Below, one piece after another: positions 39,178-48,152 of a DNA stretch of 64,000 nucleotides. Where the stretch lies: the NCBI RefSeq assembly GCF_001310815.1, contig NZ_BAZK01000024.1, forward strand, positions 20,356-84,355, given 5' to 3'. The position numbers were made by a program, and so were the translations under genes. The notes under the pieces were generated by a model. That model was given only the letters and a program-made list of their open reading frames with translations, made no database searches and was not told the origin of the DNA. How positions within the stretch are numbered: position 1 is the stretch's first letter; every line of letters begins with the position of its first letter. This DNA is from Pseudovibrio denitrificans JCM 12308 (GTDB lineage Bacteria; Pseudomonadota; Alphaproteobacteria; Rhizobiales; Stappiaceae).

Positions 39178-39352
39178 AAATTGTCAATGTAATTATGGGA
39201 GTGTAGCGCCGAACCTGCGAGAAACATGCATGAATTTTTCGTGGACCGGTCTTTTTAGAGAGCTTGTGCCCTGCGCGTAAACTATTGACATTATGTTGCG
39301 CGAGCCGGAACGAATCTGTGCTTTTCGAACTTTTGCGGTTGTGAGGTCAAAA

Positions 39353-39895
39353 ATGAGTGATGCTGTTGAGCAGAAGAATGCTGATGGACTTGGCGTAGGG
39401 CCGGTCGTGTCCTCATCTCACCTTGCCTCCGGTGAACTGCCTGCGTTGTCTGAGGTGGAGTTTGCGGTGACGATGATGGTGAACGCCTATCACCGCTGGA
39501 TGGTGCGCTGCATGGCGGCGGCAGGACAGGAGGGATTGTCCCCGCTGGAGACGCTGGTGCTACACTCAGTTAATCACCGTGAGCGCTCCAAGACGCTGGC
39601 TGATCTGTGTCTTGTGCTGAACATTGAGGACACGCACACCGTTTCTTATGCTTTGAAGAAGCTTGAGAAGGCGGGGCTTATTCAGTCGGGTAAACGCGGC
39701 AAGGAGAAGACCGCGGAGATTACCGATGCTGGCCGTGATCTATGCGATGCCTATAAGCAGTTGCGGGATGCACTGCTGGTAAAGCCGGTGAAGGAGCTGG
39801 GACTGGATGAAGCCGAGCTGTCCCGGCTTGCATCTGTTTTGCGCAGTGTTTCCGGCCACTATGATCAGGCGGCGCGTTCAGCTGCGGCGATGTAA
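39353..39895 (+). CDS. MarR-type winged-helix regulator
   Basis: 180 residues. Winged helix with RSKTLADLCLVLNIEDTHTV then SYALKKLEKAGLIQSGKRGK and EITDAGRDLCDAYKQLRDAL. Preceded by an N-terminal helical part (LSEVEFAVTMMVNAYHRWMV). Divergent from the hydantoinase/oxoprolinase, whose control is its likely job. ATG 39353 has a GAGG site and was preferred over ATG 39293. Confidence 0.82.
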   Translation: MSDAVEQKNADGLGVGPVVSSSHLASGELPALSEVEFAVTMMVNAYHRWMVRCMAAAGQEGLSPLETLVLHSVNHRERSKTLADLCLVLNIEDTHTVSYALKKLEKAGLIQSGKRGKEKTAEITDAGRDLCDAYKQLRDALLVKPVKELGLDEAELSRLASVLRSVSGHYDQAARSAAAM

Positions 39896-39927
39896 AATGG
39901 ATGCGGCAAGGTTCTGCCGTTCCGACA

Positions 39928-40833
39928 TCAATCGACGTGTTCGTTGTGGGCGAGGCCTGTATCGCCCATGAGCAGCTTGATCCATCCCGGCATCCGGCCT
40001 GTTCTGCGCAGTGCCCCATCAAGTGAGAACTCCCCAGCACCCGTTGTGGTGAAGCTGAGGTAAGACGCGAAGAGGATGAGTGGCAGCTCCCATGATACGG
40101 CTGTGGCGAATGAGACGAAGCCGTGCTCCAACGCTCCGCTGAGTGTTGCGGCAAACAGTATGTAAGCTGCTGCGAAGAAGCAGGAGAGACGGGTGAGCAA
40201 GCCGAGGCCGACTCCAATCGCGATTGCCAGTTCGGCCAGACCAGCAGCATCGATGATCATGCCCGGGTCGGGATAGCCAAGCAGAGAGAAGAATTCAACG
40301 TGCTCCATGTATGGCAAGGAGCCTGCAAACAGCTTATCGGTGAAATGCGGAACCATCACGAAGCCCACCAGAATGCGGAAGAAGGTGAGCTGCCATTGCC
40401 AAAGTGTCAGTCCACGGCCAGCGGTTTCAAATGAGTTGCGCTGGATGGTGCTGAGGAACCAGATGAGGTTGATGAAGAAGGCGAAAGCAAGTGGCCAGCT
40501 GAGCAGGTAGGCATAATACAAAGACGCGATGCGCCATGCCACGAGCTGACAGAGCAAGAGGCAGAGGAAGCCGATTGTGAAGTTCTTTGGCACCACGATG
40601 ACGACAAAGAAGAAGGCCAGACCCAGCGAGATCAGCATTGGATGCAATGCGGATTCCGGGAGGGGTGACATGAGCACTTCCAGCGAGATAAGTGCTGTGA
40701 CGCCGAGCAGAAGGGCGGTGATGAGGGACTGAAGCAGTTGGAAGAAGGACAGGTAATGGAAGGGCCGTGCGGTTTCGGCAAGGTCCTCTTGTTCGCTCAT
40801 GTCATCAGTATTTGCATTGCTCTTATCTGCCAT
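39928..40833 (-). CDS. DoxX-like membrane protein
   Basis: 301 residues with about eight helices. The C-terminal half follows the DoxX pattern (FRILVGFVMVPHFTDKLFAG, then GLAELAIAIGVGLGLLTRLS, AAYILFAATLSGALEHGFVS). The N-terminal extension (MADKSNANTDDMSEQEDLAE) is charged and cytoplasmic. DoxX proteins are thiosulfate:quinone or respiratory-chain-associated membrane subunits, mostly of unknown function. On the same strand as the GGDEF/EAL gene upstream of it. Confidence 0.75.
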   Translation of the reverse strand: MADKSNANTDDMSEQEDLAETARPFHYLSFFQLLQSLITALLLGVTALISLEVLMSPLPESALHPMLISLGLAFFFVVIVVPKNFTIGFLCLLLCQLVAWRIASLYYAYLLSWPLAFAFFINLIWFLSTIQRNSFETAGRGLTLWQWQLTFFRILVGFVMVPHFTDKLFAGSLPYMEHVEFFSLLGYPDPGMIIDAAGLAELAIAIGVGLGLLTRLSCFFAAAYILFAATLSGALEHGFVSFATAVSWELPLILFASYLSFTTTGAGEFSLDGALRRTGRMPGWIKLLMGDTGLAHNEHVD

Positions 40834-40936
40834 AGCTACCTCGCAGCGAATCCCAAGCGTGGGTCATTTGTGTCAAGGTAACGTGGGGCGCCTAGCAAGA
40901 GATATCCTGCTATTCTCGCTAGGCTTATTTGAGAGG

Positions 40937-43018
40937 TTAAGCGCTCTGTGTGGCTTCTATCTGCTTTGTATCGTTCAGTCCCAGCGTGCAGCGGATGTTG
41001 GCGTGTGGGTTGGCCGGGTCCACATTGTTTGGTTTGCCGAAATAGTAGCCCTGAACGATATCGCAGCCACCAGCCCGCAGGATCTGGGCCTGCATTTCGT
41101 CTTCGACGCCTTCTGCGGTGATCAGTACGTCCAGTGAGCGACCAAGACCAATGATGGCAGCCACGATCGCATCGGTGTGAGCATCCTTGCCGATGTTCAT
41201 GATGAAGCTGCGGTCGATCTTGATCTTGTTGAACGGGAAGCGGGAGAGGTAACTCAGAGAGGAATAGCCCGTACCGAAGTCATCCATGGCAATAGAGACG
41301 CCCATGTCACCAATCTTCTTGAGCGACTTCACCACGCTGGTGGTGTCAGCAATCAAGAGGCTTTCAGTGATCTCGATCTCAAGGCGTTCCGGCGCCAAGC
41401 CAGATTCTTGAAGGGCTTCAGATATCTTCTGCTCGATCTGCCCGGTTTTAAACTGGGCAGGTGAGAAGTTGACGGCAACCTTGAGGGTTGGATCAGACCA
41501 GCTCGCTGCGTCAGCACAGGCTTTCTTGAGGACGTACTCACCCAGTGCTTCGATAAGGCCGGTGTCCTCAGCAATCGGGATGAAGACTTCCGGTGAGATG
41601 CGGCCTTTTTCCGGGTGCACCCAGCGGAGCAGGGCCTCGAAGGCTTTGAGCTTGTTGTCTGCCAGACCGACCTGTGCCTGGTAGACGACCGAGAAGCCAT
41701 CTAGTTTGAGGGCGCGGATCATCTCTGCTTCCAGCTCACGGCGGCGCTCCAGCTCTTCGTCCATGCTGGACTCGTACCACGTGTAGGTGGAGCGGCCCCC
41801 GTTTTTGGAGCGGTAGAGTGCAAGGTCAGCACAATGCAGTAGGCGGGATGAGCGCCAGGCTGCATCAGTTGCCTGCGCAATGCCCATGGACAGCGAGATC
41901 TGGATCTCCTTGCTGTCGATAACGCAGTTGGAATTGGTTGTCGCCAGAGCGCGCTGGGCCAGAACGGTGATGTCGTGGCTGGTGTACTCGCCTTCGATCA
42001 TGACTGCGAACTCATCGCCGGAGAGGCGGGAGACGAGGTGTTCGGAGAAGACAAGGCGCAGGCGGTCCGAGATGATCTGAAGGAATGTATCCCCGGCGGC
42101 ATGGCCGTGGTTATCATTCACTTCCTTGAACTTATCGACGTCAATAGCGATGACGTAAACATTGGAGGCGGTGATGGACGCCTTGCGCAGGGCTTTGTTC
42201 AGCTCGTCAGAGAAAACGGCGCGGTTTGGCAAATGGGTCAGGGGATCGTTGTGAGCAAGGAAGCGGATCGTTTTGGAGGTCTTCCAGCGATCGTGCAGTC
42301 CTTTCCAAGCGAACATAATGGAGGCGATGGCAACGACGAGCACCAAAAGGAAGGCAAAGGCTGACCCAAAAGCAATTGCATCCATAAACACTACGGTGTT
42401 GATTGCCGGTTTGGTGGAGAAGATGAAGCCACCGCGGGCTTTGTTCTCTTCATTCACATAGGGAATGATGACACCAAACTCAGGTATCTGCCATTCAAGC
42501 CAGTGGAAGTTGGAGTAGATCTCCAGCTGTCCGGATTTGAGGGCAGAGTGCCAGGCATCATAGGCGGAAGGATCTGAGAGGATTTCATTGACACGGTCGG
42601 TGGTCATATCCCGTGGATGCACAGCCAGCGGGCGGCCGGGAACATTGACGACCAGAAGCTCAAACTCCTCGAACTCCTCTACCAGTGCCTGTTTGACAGC
42701 TCTGGCTTTGGCTGCTGGCAGTTTCCAGCTTGGTGAGACGATCTCTGGTGTTGGATCAGAACTGGAGCCGCGCAGGCCGAAACTTAATGGCGCAGAAGAT
42801 TTCTGAGTTCCCGTGGTTTCATGGGCTGGCTCTTCTTCAAGCGGATGGTGAGATACGATGATGTTTCTGGCGGTGTCGAACTGTTTTTGGGCTTCACCCT
42901 TGAATAGATAATATAGAGTTGCCTGATCAATGGCATAAAAACTTGTAGCAATGGCGCCAATCACAGCAAACACTATGGTGGCATAAAGTAATTTGCGATG
43001 TGGAGGTATAGTTTCCAC
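40937..43018 (-). CDS. Membrane-bound GGDEF/EAL protein
   Basis: 693 residues: an N-terminal membrane helix (LLYATIVFAVIGAIATSFYA), a periplasmic sensor of ~180 residues, a second helix (IAFGSAFAFLLVLVVAIASI), then a GGDEF domain with RLSGDEFAVMIEG (SGDEF variant, still compatible with activity) and an EAL domain with FEALLRWVHPEKGRISPEVF, DDFGTGYSSLSYLSRFP and AEGVEDE. It should make or break c-di-GMP according to a periplasmic signal. All EAL residues look intact. Confidence 0.9.
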   Translation of the reverse strand: METIPPHRKLLYATIVFAVIGAIATSFYAIDQATLYYLFKGEAQKQFDTARNIIVSHHPLEEEPAHETTGTQKSSAPLSFGLRGSSSDPTPEIVSPSWKLPAAKARAVKQALVEEFEEFELLVVNVPGRPLAVHPRDMTTDRVNEILSDPSAYDAWHSALKSGQLEIYSNFHWLEWQIPEFGVIIPYVNEENKARGGFIFSTKPAINTVVFMDAIAFGSAFAFLLVLVVAIASIMFAWKGLHDRWKTSKTIRFLAHNDPLTHLPNRAVFSDELNKALRKASITASNVYVIAIDVDKFKEVNDNHGHAAGDTFLQIISDRLRLVFSEHLVSRLSGDEFAVMIEGEYTSHDITVLAQRALATTNSNCVIDSKEIQISLSMGIAQATDAAWRSSRLLHCADLALYRSKNGGRSTYTWYESSMDEELERRRELEAEMIRALKLDGFSVVYQAQVGLADNKLKAFEALLRWVHPEKGRISPEVFIPIAEDTGLIEALGEYVLKKACADAASWSDPTLKVAVNFSPAQFKTGQIEQKISEALQESGLAPERLEIEITESLLIADTTSVVKSLKKIGDMGVSIAMDDFGTGYSSLSYLSRFPFNKIKIDRSFIMNIGKDAHTDAIVAAIIGLGRSLDVLITAEGVEDEMQAQILRAGGCDIVQGYYFGKPNNVDPANPHANIRCTLGLNDTKQIEATQSA

Positions 43019-43364
43019 TTGAAATTCCCCATCCCGAAACGCACGAAATGGTGTGCGCTGGCAGCAGGCAACTGAGAAGTTAGTTGGCGCTGTTACCTGT
43101 ATGTGTACTTAATTGATAACGAATATAGCTGTAAAACATTACCCATGTGTTTCATGGGGTGATAATTTGAGGTGAAGCTTGGCCGGGCCTTGAACTGAAT
43201 TCATGCAATGGGCACTTATAGATAGCCTTTGGCAAATAAAACCCAAGGGAAACAAACTATTCGGATTGATAAATAATTTGTTAGGTATAAACCTGATTTG
43301 CGGTGACTAATTATTTTGCTGTCTATTCAGGCAAAATTGTCGGGCGAATTGGACAGAGAGCAGG
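43019..43364. other. Divergent intergenic region
   Basis: No gene seen. AT-rich spacer between the membrane GGDEF/EAL gene (minus) and djlA (plus); a short CCCATG / CATGGG hairpin lies at about 43141-43158. Promoters for both genes are presumably here. Confidence 0.35.
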
Positions 43365-44063
43365 ATGCCTATGAATTTTTGGAGCAGCTTTGACAAGATT
43401 GTTGGCGCACTGCAGGCCGGTGGCGCTCAGTTGGTTGATCGTCTGCAGCAGCTTGTTCAATCTGTCGGTGAAGCGCGCCGGAATGTTGCTTTTACTGTCG
43501 CCATGATCGCCCTGTCTGCCAAGATGGCTAAGGCGGATGGCGTAGTAACGCACGATGAGGTTGTTGCGTTTTATGATCTGTTTGAGATGCCTGCCGGAGA
43601 AGAAGGCAACGTTGCACGGCTCTTTCATTTAGCACAGCAGGACGTTGCCGGCTTTGAAACATATGCTTCCAAGCTCTCCGTTTTGTTTGCTGATGATGAG
43701 ACAACCCGGACAGATGTGCTCGATGGGCTGTTTTACATTGCCAAGGCTGACGGCATTATTCATGAAAGAGAGATTGCGTATCTGAGCCGGATCGCGGAGA
43801 TCTTCGGGATCGACCCAGTCGGCTTTTCTCAGATCAAAGCCCGTCATATAAGAGGCGGCGGGGACCCTTATCTGGTTCTTGGCATTGATATGAGCGCCAC
43901 TGATGATGAAGTGCGTTCCTGCTATCGCCAGCAAGTTCGGGAAACACATCCTGATCGACTGATCGGTCGAGGTGTTCCTGAGGAGTTCGTTAAGATCGCC
44001 AGCGACAAACTGGTTGCACTGAATAAAGCGTATGAGCAGATCTGCGCAGAACGAGGAATATGA
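43365..44063 (+). CDS. djlA: DjlA-like co-chaperone (TerB plus DnaJ domain)
   Basis: 232 residues. An N-terminal TerB-like helical domain (RRNVAFTVAMIALSAKMAKA, DGVVTHDEVVAFYDLFEMPA, FYIAKADGIIHEREIAYLS) precedes a C-terminal J-domain with the key motif THPDRL (VRSCYRQQVRETHPDRLIGR). The HPD tripeptide should stimulate DnaK. Unlike E. coli DjlA no membrane segment is seen. Its stop overlaps the start of the amidase gene by 4 bp, so the two are coupled. Start at 43365, or 43371. Confidence 0.85.
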   Translation: MPMNFWSSFDKIVGALQAGGAQLVDRLQQLVQSVGEARRNVAFTVAMIALSAKMAKADGVVTHDEVVAFYDLFEMPAGEEGNVARLFHLAQQDVAGFETYASKLSVLFADDETTRTDVLDGLFYIAKADGIIHEREIAYLSRIAEIFGIDPVGFSQIKARHIRGGGDPYLVLGIDMSATDDEVRSCYRQQVRETHPDRLIGRGVPEEFVKIASDKLVALNKAYEQICAERGI

Positions 44064-44818
44064 GCGTTAAAACTGAATGCGCAGTCCCTGCGCGTCTTCG
44101 TCCATCTCCCAATCACAATGAGCGACGCGTTCCAGCTGCTGATATGTTGATCCTGCATTACACGGCGATGGAGAGTGCGGAGAAGGCTATCTCCTGGCTG
44201 TGTGATCCACGCTCTGAAGTTTCCTGTCACTATCTCGTGGATGAGATGGGTATGGTGACACAGATGGTGCCGGAAAGCCGCCGGGCCTGGCATGCAGGCG
44301 TTTCCAGCTGGAAGGGCGAGGATGATCTGAACTCCCGCAGCATTGGCATCGAGATTTCCAATATGGGAGATCTGGAAGAGGGAACGCAGGATTATCCGGA
44401 GGTGCAGATCGAAGCTGTGATCGCATTGGCCAAGGATATCTGCGAGCGTCACAACATTGCGCCAGAGCGTGTGCTGGGCCACTCAGATGTTGCGCCATCC
44501 CGCAAACAGGATCCAGGGCGTCATTTCCCGTGGGCTCGATTGGCTGAGGCTGGGGTAGGGCATTTTATTGAGCCCGTGGACATTGATGCGTCGAGTTTCT
44601 TTCAGGAAGGGGATGAGGGGCAGCCGATTGAGGCACTTCAGTCCTTGCTGGGGCTTTACGGATATGATGTGATGGTGAGCGGCGTGTTTGATGAGAAGAC
44701 ACGTTTTGCCGTCGAGGCGTTTCAGCGACACTTCCGGCCTGCAAAGGTTGATGGGATTGCTGATGCGCAGACCATCGCAACGCTTCATAGCCTGCTTAAA
44801 AAACTAAAATCCTTCTGA
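44060..44818 (+). CDS. N-acetylmuramoyl-L-alanine amidase AmiD-type with peptidoglycan-binding domain
   Basis: 252 residues. Amidase_2 domain with zinc ligands at LILHYTAMES (His33) and in HSDVAPSRKQDPG, plus AWHAGVSSW and IGIEISNMGD. A C-terminal peptidoglycan-binding domain follows (IEALQSLLGLYGYDVMVSGV, FAVEAFQRHFRPAKVDGIAD). It cleaves the amide bond between MurNAc and the stem peptide, likely in wall recycling. No clear signal peptide is seen. Coupled to djlA. Confidence 0.88.
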   Translation: MSVKTECAVPARLRPSPNHNERRVPAADMLILHYTAMESAEKAISWLCDPRSEVSCHYLVDEMGMVTQMVPESRRAWHAGVSSWKGEDDLNSRSIGIEISNMGDLEEGTQDYPEVQIEAVIALAKDICERHNIAPERVLGHSDVAPSRKQDPGRHFPWARLAEAGVGHFIEPVDIDASSFFQEGDEGQPIEALQSLLGLYGYDVMVSGVFDEKTRFAVEAFQRHFRPAKVDGIADAQTIATLHSLLKKLKSF

Positions 44819-44928
44819 TTGTGACGGATGTCATTGAAATATCAGTGAAATAGGTTTTTGTACGTAATAAGAATATGTTTTGATTACGTAGGGGAATGAC
44901 TCTGTTTTGCTGAAAAGTTTCCCAAAGT

Positions 44929-44959
44929 AAGGCTGATGCGCCCTGCATCGGCCTTTTTT
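44929..44959 (+). terminator. Terminator of the djlA-amidase operon
   Basis: AAGGCTGATGC / GCATCGGCCTT with loop GCCCT and a T-run. Confidence 0.85.
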
Positions 44960-45093
44960 GTGCCATGAACTAAGGTTTATGCCAGTTTTTAAACATTAAA
45001 AATGTAACTTTTCGTGATCGAACCTGTCTGATTTTCGTCTCATCTTCTGAAGATAAACACTCCTGCTCAAAACATGATTGCCAGGACATGAAG

Positions 45094-45585
45094 ATGAACC
45101 TTACAAAAATAAAAAATATCGTAGTAATCCCTGCCCTTGCTGCAAGTGTTATGCTTGGTGGTGTTGTCAATACCAGCGTGTTCTCTGATGAAGCAGAGGC
45201 TGCTACTAAGAAAAGCACCTACGTCAAGCTGATTGAACAGAAAGCTAAAAAGCACGGCGTACCGCACCACATCGCGAAGGCCGTTGTTGAAGTGGAAAGT
45301 AACTTCAACGAACGAGCTCGCGGCAGAGCCGGTGAAGTTGGTCTTATGCAGATCAAGCCAGCGACTGCGCGCGGTATGGGATACCGTGGTTCAACCAAGG
45401 CTCTTTATAAACCAGAAAATAATCTGGAATGGGGCATGCGCTATCTTGCTGGTGCTTATAAGCGCGCCGGTGGTGATCTGTGCGGAACCATTTTGCGATA
45501 CAACGCTGGCCACTATGCCAAGCGTATGAACCGAATTAGTGCCAAGTACTGTAAGCGCGTTAAGGATATTATTGCTCGCAGTTAA
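45094..45585 (+). CDS. Small SLT-type lytic transglycosylase
   Basis: 163 residues, about the size of a stand-alone SLT domain. Signal peptide (MNLTKIKNIVVIPALAASVM..., cleavage near AEAAT). The catalytic Glu lies in AVVEVESNFNERARG, followed by VGLMQIKPATARGMGY and the late ILRYNAGH, all classic. It cuts the glycan strand with anhydro-MurNAc formation. Such small periplasmic transglycosylases often make wall openings for secretion or flagella. Start 45094 gives AGGA a good spacing. Confidence 0.9.
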   Translation: MNLTKIKNIVVIPALAASVMLGGVVNTSVFSDEAEAATKKSTYVKLIEQKAKKHGVPHHIAKAVVEVESNFNERARGRAGEVGLMQIKPATARGMGYRGSTKALYKPENNLEWGMRYLAGAYKRAGGDLCGTILRYNAGHYAKRMNRISAKYCKRVKDIIARS

Positions 45586-45654
45586 ATGCATCTTGCATAT
45601 TCGGGTCGGGACCTGTAAGTTCCCAATCAAAGTTTCCTAGAATTTTATGAATGT

Positions 45655-45669
45655 CTGACCGACGGTCAG
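45655..45669. promoter_or_regulatory. Orphan TetR-type palindrome
   Basis: CTGACCG-A-CGGTCAG is perfect and resembles TetR-family operators. It lies downstream of both flanking genes and no TetR gene is in the window, so its role is unclear. Confidence 0.4.
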
Positions 45670-45690
45670 TCTGTCTGCAAGGACACATCA

Positions 45691-45720
45691 GGGTGGTTGA
45701 CCGGGCAAAGTCAACCACCC
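45691..45720. terminator. Strong hairpin between convergent genes
   Basis: GGGTGGTTGAC / GTCAACCACCC, a perfect 11-bp stem with an 8-nt loop, between the transglycosylase gene and the PNPOx-like gene. A-T rich sequence, not a pure T-run, follows, so termination is likely but not certain. Confidence 0.6.
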
Positions 45721-45754
45721 TAACTCTTAAAATTTTAGGCGAATTCCCCGAAAA

Positions 45755-46453
45755 TTAGGCGAACTTCCGAGCGGCATTGGCTGGTGAAGCCGGTAGCTTG
45801 ACGCCGTCTAGAACCTTTCCGTCATCGATTGGCTTTCCGAGGGATGTGGTCACAGGAATAACGCCTGCCCAGAGAGGAAGGGCGTAATCCTCTGTATCAT
45901 CCACTGGCCCGCCCTGACGGATTTTGGCTGAGGCATGTTCGATCTCAATGGCGATGACGCCGGTTGAGATCTGCTCTTTCTCAGTCATCGGGCGAACCTC
46001 GTCCCATCTGCCGGGCAAGAGGTGCTCGGTGATGGCTTTCAGGGAATCCCATGCTTCCTGATGGTCTGTAACGAGGCGAGCCGTGCCATGAATGATGGCT
46101 GTTCGGTAATTGACGGAATGATGGAACGCTGAACGGGCTGCAACGATGCCATCCACGTTGGTAAAGGTCAGGCAGACTTTGGAGTCCTTGCTCATCTTCT
46201 TCACAATCCGGGCCGCTTTGGCGCCGTGGATGTAAATGGTGCGATCCATAACTGCGAAGGCCATGGGAATGACCATTGGTCGGTCTTCGTCCAAGAAGCC
46301 CACATGGGCAACAAGGGAGCTCTCCAGAATTGGGAGGATTGTGTCCCAATCATAATCAGCGCGCAGGCTTGTTCTGACACGAGCGAACTTAGGTGGCTTG
46401 GCCTCACGAGTCTTTGTGGTCGGAGCTGCCTCAAGTGTCATTTCTGCTGTCAT
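45755..46453 (-). CDS. PNPOx-like flavin-binding protein
   Basis: 232 residues. Split-barrel domain with SSLVAHVGFLDEDRPMVIPM, YIHGAKAARIVKKMS and VCLTFTNVDGIVAARSAFHH, the pattern of FMN-binding pyridoxamine-phosphate-oxidase-like proteins (COG3467). Divergent from a MocR-type PLP-dependent regulator, a pairing seen repeatedly in B6-related regulons. Start ATG 46453 is chosen; an upstream start at 46567 is possible but would run through the operator repeats. Confidence 0.8.
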   Translation of the reverse strand: MTAEMTLEAAPTTKTREAKPPKFARVRTSLRADYDWDTILPILESSLVAHVGFLDEDRPMVIPMAFAVMDRTIYIHGAKAARIVKKMSKDSKVCLTFTNVDGIVAARSAFHHSVNYRTAIIHGTARLVTDHQEAWDSLKAITEHLLPGRWDEVRPMTEKEQISTGVIAIEIEHASAKIRQGGPVDDTEDYALPLWAGVIPVTTSLGKPIDDGKVLDGVKLPASPANAARKFA

Positions 46454-46467
46454 CGTCTTAACCGTTT

Positions 46468-46554
46468 CTGGTCCCCGGTTTTGAGCATAATCGGCAATAT
46501 GGGACCAGTTGGCCCGGCAAGTTGTTTGAGCTTCGACTCTCACCGCTTGCCGGG
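46468..46554. promoter_or_regulatory. Two inverted repeats in the PNPOx-MocR divergon
   Basis: CTGGTCCC (46468-46475) pairs with GGGACCAG (46501-46508), and CCCGGCAAG (46513-46521) with CTTGCCGGG (46546-46554). Spacers are 25 and 24 nt. MocR-family dimers bind widely spaced half-sites, so these are candidate operators of the adjacent regulator (inference). Confidence 0.6.
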
Positions 46555-46675
46555 TTTTCTGTTTCAATAGAGCACTTTGCCTCCGCTGCGGGGCGAAGAA
46601 GCATTGTGCTTCTACGTATTCTCTGTAAAACTGGTTCCGCTTGTAGATCCGCTTAATCTAATTTTGGGGTGCCAG

Positions 46676-48109
46676 TTGTTCGAGTATGTTGTGATAATCA
46701 ATCGCGAGGTCAGTACCCCGCTGTCGAGCCAGATTTATCAGCAGTATCGGGAGGCGATTTTGAAGCGGCGTATCCCGGAAGGGGAGCGGTTGCCCAGCTC
46801 CCGGCAACTGGCTGTTAGCCTCTCTGTATCGCGCAATACTGTGAACACGGCCTATGATTTGCTGCGTTCTGAAGGACTGGTAGACGTACGCTCAGGTGCA
46901 AGGCCGGAGGTGGTTGCTTTGCCTGAGGTTGAAGGGGCAGCTGCTGAAGGCAGTGTTCGCGAAACTGCACCTCCGTTATCATCACGCGGTCAACGGTTTG
47001 CGCGGAACCATCGGTACACGAGCCCAGATGGGCGCGGCTCTTCTATGCAGCCGGGGGAACCATCTCGGGCGTTGTTCCCAAAAGAGCAATGGGCGAGGAG
47101 TTTGAGGCGGGCTGCACGATTGCTCAATGGCAACGCGCTTGGGTATGAGCATACCTCCGGATTGCCGGAGTTGCAGCGGGTATTGGCACAGTATCTGGCA
47201 CAGGAGCGTGGTGTTGTCTGTTCGCCAGAGCAGGTGCTTGCGTTTCCGACAACACAGTCTGCGCTCTCCCTCATGTCTCAGTGTTTCTCTGAGGAAGGGG
47301 ATGTCGCGCTACTTGAAGAGCCGGGGTATCTTGGAGCTCGTTCAGCTTTTGTTGCTGCGGGTCTGAATGTGCGGGCACTCAGTGAGATTGAGCAGATTAA
47401 GCGGGCTTCTTTGATCTATGTGACGCCGTCTCACCAATATCCCACCGGCAGGCGTATGGAGATGGGGGAACGGCTGACTTTGCTCAAGCAAGCCAATGAG
47501 CGCGGGGCTGTCATCCTTGAAGATGATTATGACAGTGAGTTCCTGTTTGAAGGACGGCCTATTGCTGCGCTTCAGGGGCTGAGTGATAGGCATTCGGTAA
47601 TCTATATCGGCACCTCAGCCAAGTCACTCATGCCGGGTATTCGTCTCGCTTACGCTGTGGTTCCCAAAGAGCATGTTGAGGGGTTGGAACTTGCGCAGCG
47701 GGCTTCAGGAGCTTTGACGAATGTTCACGTGCAGATGGCCTTTGCAGATTTCATCGAGAGTGGTCACTTCCGGGCGCATCTGAACAAAATCCGCAGTGCC
47801 TATCATGAAAACGGTGTTGCCTTGTGCCAGTTGATTTCTGAGCGATTTGGCAATCAGGTTGGTGTTTCCATGCCCACAGGTGGCTTGCAGACTTGCTTTT
47901 ATCTGCCAGAGACCTGCGATGATGTTGCTGTTGCGGACGTGATGAACAAGAAGGGATTTGGCGTTAACCCGCTCTCTGTGTTCTATCTGGGAAAACCCAA
48001 GCGCGGGCTAATTGTTGGGTTCGCGGAGGCTAACGAGAAACTTCGGGAAGGCTTCGTGCGTACTCTAGAGATGGCGCTGGAGATGACGGGAGATCGTGTG
48101 CAAGCGTAA
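46676..48109 (+). CDS. MocR-family regulator (GntR winged helix plus aminotransferase-like domain)
   Basis: About 477 residues. N-terminal GntR winged helix (STPLSSQIYQQYREAILKRR, IPEGERLPSSRQLAVSLSVS, NTVNTAYDLLRSEGLVD). The rest is a class I aminotransferase fold: PLP lysine in IYIGTSAKSLMPGIRLAY, Asp/Tyr in EDDYDSEF. Such regulators sense PLP or amino compounds and here probably control the divergent flavoprotein gene. Start is not certain: TTG 46676 (after GGGG) or GTG 46691. No ATG is available. Confidence 0.85.
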   Translation: MFEYVVIINREVSTPLSSQIYQQYREAILKRRIPEGERLPSSRQLAVSLSVSRNTVNTAYDLLRSEGLVDVRSGARPEVVALPEVEGAAAEGSVRETAPPLSSRGQRFARNHRYTSPDGRGSSMQPGEPSRALFPKEQWARSLRRAARLLNGNALGYEHTSGLPELQRVLAQYLAQERGVVCSPEQVLAFPTTQSALSLMSQCFSEEGDVALLEEPGYLGARSAFVAAGLNVRALSEIEQIKRASLIYVTPSHQYPTGRRMEMGERLTLLKQANERGAVILEDDYDSEFLFEGRPIAALQGLSDRHSVIYIGTSAKSLMPGIRLAYAVVPKEHVEGLELAQRASGALTNVHVQMAFADFIESGHFRAHLNKIRSAYHENGVALCQLISERFGNQVGVSMPTGGLQTCFYLPETCDDVAVADVMNKKGFGVNPLSVFYLGKPKRGLIVGFAEANEKLREGFVRTLEMALEMTGDRVQA

Positions 48110-48152
48110 TTCTTTACTTGACCTTTTTCCGAAGGCTCCGTAGTTCAGGTGC

